Shown here in pieces: positions 13,401 to 34,717 of a stretch of 45,000 nucleotides of DNA. Position numbers and translations under genes: made by a program. This stretch comes from Tubiluchus corallicola (Eukaryota > Priapulida > Priapulimorpha > Priapulimorphida > Tubiluchidae). The stretch lies in contig JAQGDQ010000122.1 in NCBI GenBank assembly GCA_030141605.1, forward strand, positions 505,001 to 550,000, written 5' to 3'. Every line of letters starts with the position of its first letter. Within the stretch, counting starts at the first letter, position 1. A model generated the notes under the pieces. The model searched no databases, was not told where the DNA came from, and saw only the letters and a list, made by a program, of their open reading frames with translations.

Positions 13401-13416
13401 ACTTACCCTCAGTCAT
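1432..13416 (-). CDS. SLC23-family nucleobase/ascorbate transporter, 12 exons, complete, 597 aa
   Basis: Multi-pass transporter of the SLC23/NAT family (sodium-ascorbate or nucleobase uptake, usually plasma membrane). Coding exons in transcript order: 13407-13416, 12098-12285, 10683-10840, 8544-8641, 7884-7954, 6004-6185, 5381-5501, 4560-4716, 3814-4067, 3184-3457, 2246-2341, 1432-1616. All junctions are GT-AG and phases join without a break to 597 codons plus TAA, the usual family length. The start is ATGACTGAG in a 10-nt first coding exon. Family landmarks: GLQ at the first membrane helix (residues 64-66), RLPVLQG after the second, DYYACAK (358-364), a proline-rich PPPPSHAVNRG stretch (369-379), the signature region ANIGAMGLTK (404-413), HPVLGG, and LDNTVPG near the C-terminus. 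N158 is in an Asn-Ala-Thr sequon. Oddities: Q67, D354 and A404 replace residues that are normally His, Glu and Gln/Glu/Pro, so the substrate is uncertain. Introns contain the transposon remnants listed separately. Confidence 0.93.
2390..2750 (-). repeat. Diverged TTCGAA-rich interspersed repeat, copy A
   Basis: Both ends are rich in AATTCGAATTTGAAT-like words that are roughly complementary to each other, and the interior is AT-rich. Its reverse complement aligns over most of its length with 8072-8366. Shared blocks include TGATTTCAGTACACAATTT and a TTCTTTATC stretch followed by GTTTGAAACA. It looks like an old non-autonomous inverted-repeat element in the intron between exons 10 and 11 of the transporter gene. 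No coding capacity. Confidence 0.6.
4151..4170. repeat. Short AGC/AGT triplet microsatellite
   Basis: About three CAG units followed by three AGT units in an intron of the SLC23 gene. Simple sequence with no inferred function. Confidence 0.6.
5617..5632. repeat. Short (TA)n microsatellite
   Basis: A run of alternating T and A in the intron between transporter exons 6 and 7. Simple sequence with no inferred function. Confidence 0.6.
6951..7410 (+). pseudogene. Dead LINE reverse-transcriptase fragment
   Basis: Plus-strand translation gives scattered pieces of a non-LTR retrotransposon reverse transcriptase. They are LIVLDTAKAYDKVWQRCLL from 6961 (family pattern D-x-x-K-A-F/Y-D-x-V-W), then RVPRESIIAPSLFLLFINNI from 7143 (family pattern G-V-P-Q-G-S-x-L-x-P-x-L-F), then CADDI in place of the catalytic Y/F-A-D-D motif, then DWLVIFKMKKTKL. 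The pieces are in two different frames and stops interrupt them (TAA after the first piece, TGA in the third), so the copy is inactive. It lies in the SLC23 intron between exons 5 and 6, antisense to the host gene. The clade cannot be fixed from this fragment; Jockey/CR1-like is my guess. Confidence 0.8.
7437..7451. repeat. Homopolymer run of 15 G
   Basis: Fifteen consecutive G residues on the plus strand, just past the LINE remnant and within the same SLC23 intron. Such runs are unstable and error-prone in sequencing, so the exact length may be unreliable. Confidence 0.85.
8072..8366 (+). repeat. Diverged TTCGAA-rich interspersed repeat, copy B
   Basis: Second copy of the element at 2390-2750, in the opposite orientation and somewhat shorter. 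It opens with ACAAGTTTTTTTAATTCGAA and closes with TTAAATTCGAATTTGAATAC, so its ends are themselves TTCGAA-rich inverted repeats. It lies in the intron between transporter exons 4 and 5. Short open frames here are accidental. Confidence 0.6.
8790..9121. mobile_element. 332-bp MITE-like element with CAGGCA terminal inverted repeats
   Basis: The left end reads CTCAGGCAGCACACAATAG and the reverse complement of the right end reads CCCAGGCAATACGACAATAT, an imperfect terminal inverted repeat of about 22 bp. The interior is packed with variants of CAATATTG and CCAATGTTGG, plus two direct copies of CAGAAAATATTG near 8860 and 8880. I could not settle a target-site duplication, so the superfamily is open. 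It lies in the SLC23 intron between exons 3 and 4. The open frames crossing it do not resemble any protein I know. Confidence 0.6.
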
Positions 13417-14200
13417 CTTCTTCCTTTCAGGGTGCAAATTTCCTATCCAACAGCGTAAGGGCAAAAACTACTAAGAGTTTTTGTAGATATTCATAGCCAA
13501 ATTCTTGGGATTGACATGTCAATATCAGTAGTACACGAAGAAACGGGGGAAATCGTAAACTGCGTCTAAATTATACAGTACACGTGTTTAAAAGAGAGGT
13601 AATTTCTAGCAAAAAGTAATTCGTTTATTTTACTGTAAGTATAAAGCCGCGATCTGTCACACAATAAATTAGCTCGCTTCGTCTAGCAGACAACCGTGTA
13701 ACATGTAATGTCAATACAATGTGCAGTAACGTAAAAATATTCTTAAACTGAAACACACCGCTAGGATGCTATTCTTCACGACTCCGTTATTCATGTACAT
13801 TGTTGTGCAGTGTATATTTTTAAAATGGAATTACAAACTACATTTTTTGCAGTAAAAGTTAATTCTTTTACCAGTTACTTCCTAGATAAAGTAATCGATA
13901 TTTGAGAATTTCAACAAAAAATCAATTAATTGTAACCAGGTTCTGTCAGTTGTTCTAAGATCAAAACTTATAGTCACATCGAAAACTTAAAAAACTGACA
14001 CCGTTTCTTCCAAGCATGCCTGCAAATTCATAATGCTCGTGTAATCACTGCTTGGGACAAACGCTCAGGCTCTGCAGGTCACTTAGTTTGAGATAAATGG
14101 AATGCAAGCAAACCAAAGAATGTAAACGTGCCACGTGTAAATCCTTATTAAAATTAATAGAGTACATTTATAGCTAAAATTGTTGTTTTTAATCCTGCAT
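13417..14200. promoter_or_regulatory. 5' flank of the SLC23 gene, presumed promoter and 5' UTR
   Basis: This is the region upstream (higher coordinates) of the SLC23 start codon. The bases next to the ATG read AAGGAAGAAG on the minus strand. I see no TATA box I would trust and no upstream coding exon. Assignment as promoter or 5' UTR is by position only. Confidence 0.35.
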
Positions 14201-14206
14201 TTCATA

Positions 14207-14264
14207 TGTTTATGTATGTATGTGTATGTATATATATTGATATAGACATAGACATAGACATAGA
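14207..14264. repeat. Compound microsatellite with an (ACATAG)n core
   Basis: TATG/TA-type repeats (14207-14238) run into about three and a half copies of the hexamer ACATAG (14243-14264). On the minus strand it follows an ATAAATAAAATAT stretch, which resembles the simple-repeat tail of some LINEs. It may therefore be the 3' end of the LINE whose coding end is at 15338. Confidence 0.6.
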
Positions 14265-14569
14265 TATTTTATTTATCTCCTCATTTATACCAGAATGCAA
14301 ATAGACTATTATTGCTTTAGTTATTAATTAAACAGGATAAATTATGCATAAAGGAAAGAGTTAGGGAGATGCAGGAGAAAAGGTAGTGAAAGACCAATTG
14401 GTCATCAAGTCAGCTACCCTTCTCAGGATAATGTAAGTTGTAAAAAATTTGTAGCGCTGCTAATTAAAGTGTGTAATATAATTATGAAGTGGGTTAAGAA
14501 AATCAACTGTTAACATAAATTTATAGGGGAAGAAACTAAACTTGAAAGCGAAATTACTGAATAGTGTAT

Positions 14570-14820
14570 GCAACAAGGAAGCATTAAGCTAAAATGAAAA
14601 ATATGCAATGATGATCAACCAAATATGTAAAGCATTTAACTAACCGATTAAAACATAAACAAACTAAAAAAATAAGTCAAACCAAAAGAAAAAAAACTAA
14701 AACATATTTAATAAATCAGTGAAGGAAACAAAATATGCATGATAAAATCAAGCTAATAATGAAACGAAAATATGCAATAGTGTTTAATCAAATTATGTTA
14801 AGCATAATGTCGAAGGACTA
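14570..14820. repeat. Degenerate tandem duplication, A-rich
   Basis: Two imperfect copies of a block of about 55 bp lie about 160 bp apart. Near 14588 and 14750 both read AAGCTAA..ATGAAA, then AATATGCAAT, then a TCAA..AAAT stretch and TTAAGCAT-like ends. The surroundings are A-rich and full of related ATATGCA words. I cannot tell whether it is a LINE 3' region or local tandem decay. Confidence 0.35.
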
Positions 14821-15337
14821 TGGAAAACAAGCACTAGTACAGAGAATGGAGTAAACAAAATATGTAACGAAATATGAGTATGTGATTAAATAGACAATAT
14901 GACTCAACAAAAAATATAATAAAACTTAATGATAACTGTGAAACAATGAGCAAAATAATATAATGAAGTGAATATGTGTAGTGAGAAAAGCATAATATGC
15001 AAGCAAAAAACACAAGTGGAGCAGACAAAATTATAAACAAAATTGTATGAAAAAAAGTGTTGTAGCTGCTGGATTTGCTCGAAGATTACGTAAGACCTAT
15101 CACAAATATACTTTGGTCTATTGTCTTGCGTGCTTACCTTCCCTTTTCATAGTTGGGAATGAATAATAATAATTATACATTTTGATGAAAAGATGTACTA
15201 TGACAATATAATTATATTTAATAGATTAGTACTAGGGGAATACATTAAAACTAACAGAGATGATTTATTTGAAATAGACCATAGCAGAGAAAGTCACACA
15301 TGATAATTAGAAATGAGAATGGATTTATAGTTAATTA

Positions 15338-15670
15338 TCAAATAGTAAAGGTGCCATTTTTTAGTTTATTAAGCAGACTGTTCCACAACAAAGCGCTTTG
15401 ATAAATTAGAGATTTTTGCCATTTGTTAGTATTAAATCTTTGTACATAGAAAGTTCGGTTAGTAGCAAATCGTGTATGATACTTGTGCATCTGGGCTACT
15501 GATTTATAGTAATTTTGGAAAATTTTAGGAAGCATTATTATGTTTAAATCTATATAAAAATTTATATATTTGTGTCTTTTAGTTCCATCTCTGCTTTTAA
15601 CAACTGTTGTTTCAGTCGGTTCAAAAGCTCTTAGGAGCTTGTGTTTTTCGTCTGTACACGCATACTGACT
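15338..15670 (-). pseudogene. LINE C-terminal coding fragment
   Basis: A minus-strand frame stays open from about 15670 to a TGA at 15338. Its last 65 residues carry the pattern HKYHTRFATNRTFYVQRFNT, then a short gap, then ALLWNSLLNKLKN. This matches the conserved C-terminal tail that follows the reverse transcriptase in many non-LTR retrotransposons (H-x-Y-x-T-R, then W-N-x-L near the end). No reverse-transcriptase core is visible upstream, so the copy is 5'-truncated. I infer this from motif pattern only. The simple repeat at 14243-14264 could be its 3' tail. Confidence 0.55.
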
Positions 15671-18600
15671 TTAAATAAAGATTTACCATTATTTTAGCAC
15701 AATCATTAAATTTTATCATTATGAAGGTTTTATTTGTTATATGAAGTAGTAATCTTCAATTAAGACTTATGTTTCATAGACTATGTTGTTTATCTAAAAC
15801 TCAAGCTAAAATAAAGACAAATTATTATTACAATTATCATTTCTCTTATTATCATTATTGATTAACTGAGTAATTTCTTGTTGTAAATTAACGCTTGAAC
15901 ATTCTCAAGCTGCTGCAGGACTGCAGTACCATTCTGCGTGTATGTTTTTAATAATTAATATTGTCTAATGAACAATTTTTATTCCTTTTTTCACTTTTTT
16001 CTTTATCAGTTATTTCAATAAAATAACAAGTGAATCAGTTCACAAAAACACTTGGTTTTTACTTAATGAAAGTTGTTAAAGTTGCAATAAAATTGACTCG
16101 GTGCACAAATCATGACAAAATACTCCGCTACAGCCAAGTTAACGTTAATGTTTTATTATGTGCTGCTGATTCAGCAATGCTAACTGGCTCATTATCAAAA
16201 ATCTTGATTGGTCAATCACTGAAAAGTCCAGACAACTGCACATAGTATCTAGTATGTAATTTCCAAAATTGCATAGAAATTTTATACAGTAGGAGAAAAA
16301 AGTTATCTCTAAACTGTACGGGTAGTAGAGATTGCAAGTTGCGCACAACTTTACCCTTGTAAATACATAAAACCACGAGTATACAGTAGTCCTGCACTTA
16401 TCATAATTTTTTTATTAACAACCTATGATTCGATGGTTTATTATACAGACAATTATGCTATACATATATGCTGAAGCATTATTGGCACATAAAACATTAA
16501 CTAATAGCTAGCATAATTTTAAAGTGGGTAAAACAAATACTGAGGTATAAAACTATTTGCAATGCCTTGATTTGCGTCAATAAAAGACTGTGATCACAGG
16601 ACTCGTTATAAGTCCTTTGATGCTTACATGTAATACATGCTTAATATATTATTGTTGTAAAATAAGCTCACAAGCATTTTTCTATAATTTTACTATCAAG
16701 CATAGAAAATTTTTCATATGCAAGGCTGCATTTGGCTTTGCTATCTGTGATTTTCATAATCTCATTCATCACCACAATACGTATATTTATCTACAACAAT
16801 GCACAAGTTTCCTGCAAGCCTACAGACAGCACACAATGTTAGCAAACATTGACAACTTTGAATTTTCAGTTTCAGTCATCAGTTTTATCCAGAAGGTGTG
16901 ATACTCAACACCACATTACCAAAGCTAGAAAACTAAAGCCAAAAAATAATATCACAAGCCATCAGGTTTGAGAAGCATGGTTAAAACCAATAATACAATT
17001 TTTCAGCCAAATCAAACTGTTTTCTACATATTGATACCAAAAACTTACACATGCAGTTATTTGAAATTTTAGCTAACAGCGGCCAATTAAATGATTGTTA
17101 CGAAATGTATCTACATGTCAATAAGACACCACAAGCAGTTGGAAGCTCTGTTACAAATGCTGCCATACAGCTGACAACATAAAATGGCAGTGACATAAAT
17201 CTGTATGCTAAGAAAATTGTACCCCACAATGTGTAAGTAATCATAAATATTTTGGCAAATGTCCAAAAACTACAAAAAAGTGTTCCCTGTACTAGTACAA
17301 TCTCATTATAGTTATAGTGCTGGCAGCCAGAAAAGGGACCTTGCTACTCTCGGGTATCATTTGTTCTGGCTTCCTGCATCATGCATCATTAATTGAGAGT
17401 TGTGACCAAAGAAAATTGTTATCTGGGGTGCTTGGGGATGCTCTAAGTTGGTTCACTCTTATTGCAGGATTTCATGTCTAAATAGTCAGACAGCTAATGA
17501 GATCACCTTGAATTCCCCACAATTCAAACAAACATTTATGGTTGTAATACACTTCATCGTGTTTACAGAAAAAACTATATTTACTAGCATTATTCCTAGA
17601 TATACCTTATACAATGTCTTTTCTTTCATGGGAAAATCCAAAATAGCTGTAAAGATGACAAAACCTGCTACAACTGTGTAGCTGTGTAACATGGCTTCAA
17701 AGTTCATGAAAACACCTCTATGCTTTCTGGATCAAAGAGAATACCTAAGTGACCTAACACATCCAGGTGATAGTAATGTAAATACAAATGTTCAAAATTG
17801 CTATCAAAATGTTCAAGATAGTCACTAAACCATTAATCCTGTCAAAAATTCAGTCAAAGTTCATACAAGTTCAGCATGTAACACTGCCATTAAAATTACT
17901 TCTTATTGCTGGTTATTACCAAAATCCCTCGCTAAAAAAGCAACACAAGTTCTGTAAAAGCCTCATTCCAAATTACTTACACAATCATTAAATTATCGTG
18001 TAACAATTTCCTATAATGAATGATGCATAGCCTTCTGCAAAAAAGTGACTGTGTGAGCTATCAAAAATTCTGCACACCAGAATTTTTTACTTTGTATCTG
18101 CACCAAAGAACTAAACCCGCTGGCTTGCAGAGGCTTAAGAAACGAAGGCATATGTCTCAGCTCAAGCAAAAGCATCCATGTAAAAGCCTGAACTGTTTCA
18201 GTGACATGTGCGCGGCAATGCCAGGTAAATGAAATGAAGAACTTGGCTACCACATAACTTCTAAGTGAAATTTACAAATCACAAAAACAGATTGTCTAAA
18301 GGTGACAGCTTAACATGTGGGCTTGCTAATAGTCCACATATGTGAACTTACTAACAGCTTGATAGGAGACTTACTAATGCTTCAACACATGGAGGTATCA
18401 CCAGCAGGGGCCTGGTTAGTGAGCAAGACATAAAACTTTTTCACAAGCTGTGCCAAACTTGATGTGCTTGTGACTTGAAAATTCCATTTCATAGTTCGTT
18501 CAAATTTATGTCGATATGTCACTGTATGGTACTCATTCATTTCAGGTGACCTATGTGACCACTTCAGCTTGAGAAAACACACATATGTATTGCAAAAATG

Positions 18601-18777
18601 TTTCATTCTTTCAGCTTTGGCTGAACAGTATTAGAAAGCCATAAATGCTATCATAGCTAGCATACAAAATGGTGGCCAAATGCTAATAATAAATAACTGG
18701 CCTGACTACCATGTGTAACTTGTGTTACTTCTTTCTATCGTAGGAATTTTGGAAATAATTAGCGGTATCAAATAAAT
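15671..18777. other. Spacer between SLC23 promoter side and ECD 3' end, no gene seen
   Basis: AT-rich sequence with several short open frames of 60-100 codons on both strands. None has recognisable motifs, sensible splice sites at homologous positions, or unusual composition. I see nothing that supports a gene. Non-coding RNA or enhancers cannot be judged by eye. Confidence 0.45.
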
Positions 18778-18783
18778 TTTATT
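18778..18783 (-). promoter_or_regulatory. Probable polyadenylation signal of the ECD gene
   Basis: TTTATT on the plus strand is AATAAA on the minus strand, about 230 nt past the ECD stop codon. Assigned by motif and distance. Confidence 0.45.
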
Positions 18784-19010
18784 TTGAACAATTCCAAAGA
18801 ACTTGCAAAGCTGGTTTGTACAGCAACTTCAGCAATTTTCATGCTAATTAACCACAACACAATGAATTAAGTAAGTACTGAGTTGAATATCTCTTAAAAA
18901 ACTTTTTAATCCAAATTGTAGAATTGTTACTAGAAAATTATGAAAGAGTACAATGACACCTCTTTTGGCAAATAATGTTTAGCTTAATCCTAATCAATAA
19001 AAACAAAAAA

Positions 19011-20960
19011 TTATTGTTCATCCTCTGTCTCATCTAGATCTTCAGGTAGCGCAAGTCCACGTGATGCAATGTCAGCAGACACATTCGACTGTGCACTATA
19101 GGTTTCTAAAAGATTCTGCAAATCTACATCTACAGCCCGATAGTCCCCAAAATCATCGAGCATGGTACAATCTTCTGAAGTACTTGATGGAACTGATGTA
19201 GGTACAGGTGGCTCAGGAGGAGGTTGCGAAGGCCTCTGCCTGGGCCGAACAGCCTTTACCTTCTTGTTCTCATTAATCTCATTGAGATTCTGAGCACATG
19301 CACTGACATTTCTTTCCACATTTGCCCTTGCTAATTCACGATCCATTATATCAATATAGTCCTGTAAATTATCATTCAGTGAATTATCATCTTGAAGTCT
19401 GTTCATTTCCTTATGAAAAGTATCCTCTTCCTCTTCACCATAGCCACTCATTCCTGAACTAGAATCACTATCACTGTCAAATGGTATTGCGAAATCCAGA
19501 ATTTTTCCGACTGATTCGGCAAATGAGTCAAAATCCATATTAGATTTACTAGAATTTTTTTTATTTTGATTAGCCTTGCCACACAATTTTGTGGCAGAAT
19601 CACCACTGGCTTTACGATGATGAGAACTTGTTCTTGTACCACTCCCACTAGCCCCAAACTGATACTGTGCAAGAATCTGATCCACATCATCTGGGCTTAG
19701 CTCCAGCCAATCCTCACTATCTGGTGGCTTTAACCTTTTCTCCTGCTGTTTAAGCACATCCATATCGTAATCCAAATGAGCAAACTGAGCTGCTATTTTC
19801 CCAGATATATTACCTATGTGACCACGTACGGCAACCTCGTAAATTTTGCGCGACTCAGACAACAGCTTCTGGAACTGAACTGACCCTTCAACCTCGTTCT
19901 TAAAGTAACCAGTTTCTTTTAGCTTTTCTAAATATCGGTTCCAGCGAATCACACTAACTTCATGCTGATCAAAACTTGTGTTGCCTTGCAGTGCTTCTAA
20001 CTTTGTGCCCTCCGAGAGCAGAATCTCAAAGCCACAGGCAAGTTTCATACCAAGATCATATGATATATATCGAGGGCTATTAGGTGTAGGAATATTCCAA
20101 CCTACTATGTGATCTGGCTCATACCGTTGTTGCCTCAACTGTGCGTATAAATTTCGACTAAACATCACTTCAGTCATAACTCGAGTTTCTGGAGGAAAAT
20201 GTCTCATCACTTTACAAACATTTTTATGACTAGAATCACGCTGACAAAATGCTCTTACAACTGCTGATATGAGGTGTGGATCAGTCTGTAAAAGTGCCAC
20301 AGCAGCAGCAGGGAGATAACAATGTGCTCGTTGCTTGATCTCAGACAATTTGGCTGGATACTGTGCTACTCTTCGTTTAACCGCCTCTTGTATTTTAGTG
20401 GAAGCCTTGGTCATATGTGTATGTTTGAGTATCATATCAACTGCTTGTGAGATCGAAACCGGGTTTTTCAAAGGAATACCAATGTTGCCAGAACTGTTGG
20501 ACTTCGGTATAATATGCACTTCACCTTCATGAATGTAGACACGATTAATACTGCTTTCAGGATTTAACCATGATGGAAGGTGATCTGCAGCTTCTATTAG
20601 TAAAAATTCACCATCAACGTCATTGACTTGAATGACAATGTCCAGATACTCTTTTGAAAGTTCCAAAAGAAGAAACACAATAAACCACTCATCTTCTATG
20701 TAATCTCCTACTTTTGTACAACCATATAGATGTAAAGGAAAAGAGTCCACATTTTGCATATCTGCTGGAGAAAGAGTGAAATTTTCATTTTGCCAAATGT
20801 AACTAGCCAAATATTTCGTCAATGAAGCAATGTAGAGGTCAACACGCGAATCTGCAGAGGTTACATCTTGTTTTCCAGTACCGACTTGGATAGGGATCGA
20901 CGAAATAAAAATTCTATAATTTACTTTATCTTCCAATGCTGAATCGCCGTTATGCGCCAT
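19011..20960 (-). CDS. ECD: Protein ecdysoneless homologue (ECD/SGT1 family), single exon, 649 aa
   Basis: ECD is an essential, mainly cytoplasmic and nuclear-shuttling protein. In flies and humans it is linked to cell-cycle progression, p53 stability, pre-mRNA splicing (U5/PRPF8) and the R2TP co-chaperone. The N-terminal half carries the family hallmark ADHLPSWLNPESSINRVYIH followed by EGEVHIIPKS, preceded by DEWFIVFLLLELS. The middle is helical. The C-terminal half is acidic and Ser-rich, with a DSDSDSSS cluster (19457-19480) and EEEED. A late LQDYIDIMDRELA segment and a VDVDLQNLLETYSAQ segment match conserved C-terminal blocks. Length matches the human protein (about 644 aa). The frame stays open upstream to about 21038 without another ATG, so the start is the ATG at 20958-20960 (MAHNGDSA). 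The gene has no introns, unlike all its neighbours and the human gene. It is divergent from RUVBL1. Confidence 0.93.
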   Translation of the reverse strand: MAHNGDSALEDKVNYRIFISSIPIQVGTGKQDVTSADSRVDLYIASLTKYLASYIWQNENFTLSPADMQNVDSFPLHLYGCTKVGDYIEDEWFIVFLLLELSKEYLDIVIQVNDVDGEFLLIEAADHLPSWLNPESSINRVYIHEGEVHIIPKSNSSGNIGIPLKNPVSISQAVDMILKHTHMTKASTKIQEAVKRRVAQYPAKLSEIKQRAHCYLPAAAVALLQTDPHLISAVVRAFCQRDSSHKNVCKVMRHFPPETRVMTEVMFSRNLYAQLRQQRYEPDHIVGWNIPTPNSPRYISYDLGMKLACGFEILLSEGTKLEALQGNTSFDQHEVSVIRWNRYLEKLKETGYFKNEVEGSVQFQKLLSESRKIYEVAVRGHIGNISGKIAAQFAHLDYDMDVLKQQEKRLKPPDSEDWLELSPDDVDQILAQYQFGASGSGTRTSSHHRKASGDSATKLCGKANQNKKNSSKSNMDFDSFAESVGKILDFAIPFDSDSDSSSGMSGYGEEEEDTFHKEMNRLQDDNSLNDNLQDYIDIMDRELARANVERNVSACAQNLNEINENKKVKAVRPRQRPSQPPPEPPVPTSVPSSTSEDCTMLDDFGDYRAVDVDLQNLLETYSAQSNVSADIASRGLALPEDLDETEDEQ

Positions 20961-33188
<12,228 letters not shown>

Positions 33189-33313
33189 TAGTGTGTCGTG
33201 TGATGTGTAGCCTTTTCACACTGAGTCTGTTTACTTGTACTGGCTGGTTTACTCAGATGGATTACTTAAGCCGGTTTAAGCCCGTTAAAATAATGCCTGT
33301 ATTAGTTCAAAAA

Positions 33314-33319
33314 AATAAA
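33314..33319 (+). promoter_or_regulatory. Probable polyadenylation signal of RUVBL1
   Basis: AATAAA about 125 nt past the RUVBL1 stop codon, followed by T/G-rich sequence (TTGTTATTTGTTTTCC) that fits a downstream element. Confidence 0.6.
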
Positions 33320-33344
33320 GATAACTTGTTATTTGTTTTCCAGT

Positions 33345-34717
33345 TAACGAATGTTATGTCCAAAATGTTGTTTTGCCAAGTGTTTCTGGAAAATACCTAA
33401 GTGCCACATGTGATGCCTTTTATCACACTTAAGTTGAGACTGACACCAACATTTGATAAATGTTGGTAAAAAAATTTGTAATTATAATGGGTTCATTACT
33501 CTGGTTGCCCATGGAAACTTGTTATTTTTTTATAATGGAGATTTTGAAGCTCGTGATATTAAAAAAAGCAAATTGAACTGTACTGATGTTTCAGTAAACA
33601 TTCGCTCCATTACAGAACTTAACAGTCTTTTGAAAAAATAATTTTAATGCTTTTCATATTACTTTTCCTACTAAACAAAATATTTGTTTCTGTCTGTTGT
33701 TTCTGACTTCGTTTTAATATAACTGTTTAACAGGACCAAGCAGTCGTGCTGGGTAAATGCACTACACAGCCTTTCAGTGTGAATAGGCTACAGGAGCAAG
33801 TTAACTGTGATCGCATATAGCATACCCTTGTAGTTTGTCAGGGAATGACCAAGTCATAGTTGATTCATTTGTAACAAGGTTCATGGTGTTGTGTTGCCAT
33901 GACTACGATTTGTTGCATAGGTGCATTGGGAAAACAAATGCTCGTGTACTTATTGGACAAGTTTCCAGAGATAAGCATTATTGTTAATGTAAAACGAAAA
34001 AATACCAAGTGACCTACAGGCGCAACGCAAGCTTGTGACATTACGGTTCTTGAAGTCATGAACATTTTGGTTCAAAGTGCTAACCTGTATTTTTAATTGA
34101 GAAACTCGACCCAAATTGCTACTTATGTAGACGTTGTTTGTTTTTAAGGAGGTTGACGTAAAACACTGCAGACACTGTTTTCACCAAAATGGCAACATTA
34201 GCTTTCCAAATGCACCTTATTTCCTATTCACCTTAAAAGCAATCCTATATGCTTGAACCACCTACTTCCTGTTCAGAATATAACATCTCAGGGTGTGTAA
34301 ATTAATAAGTATTGTTTATATGAACACCTTTTAATTCACTTAGTTCAGTTTTACGTTTATGAAATTTCATTTTCGTAGTACGTTTGTCAAAATTGTAATC
34401 ATAAAACTTGTGGTTTTGAGGTAAGACCTCGCATATATCTGACTACTGAAAATTCAGCTTTGTTGTGTTCTTCGTGTTTTGCTGTATATAAAAACTGCTG
34501 TATTCATTTCTACAATAGCGCATGTGCCTCACCGAACTGTAGCAGAGTGAATAAAATATACTGTACCATGTAAATTCTTTCTTTACGTTTCTTATAGCTT
34601 TACAGACTGAAAGCCGCTTAATGGGTATACTGAATGTACATTCCAAGCAATGTTTAGATATTAGTGCAGGCACCCGGTAGTCTATAATCAAAACAAATTT
34701 TTCAGTACACTTATTGA
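33345..34717. other. Convergent spacer between RUVBL1 and LRIG 3' ends
   Basis: No recognisable coding exon, RNA gene or transposon. Short open frames on both strands carry no known motif. Depending on the polyadenylation sites really used, parts may be 3' UTR of either gene. Confidence 0.4.

Noticed and set aside
15338-15670. A host gene rather than a LINE tail
   Set aside because: The H-x-Y-x-T-R and W-N-x-L spacing fits the LINE C-terminal tail. No other exons or start context were found nearby.
16590-16901. 103-codon frame in the SLC23-ECD spacer
   Set aside because: No motif, no splice context and composition like random AT-rich sequence.
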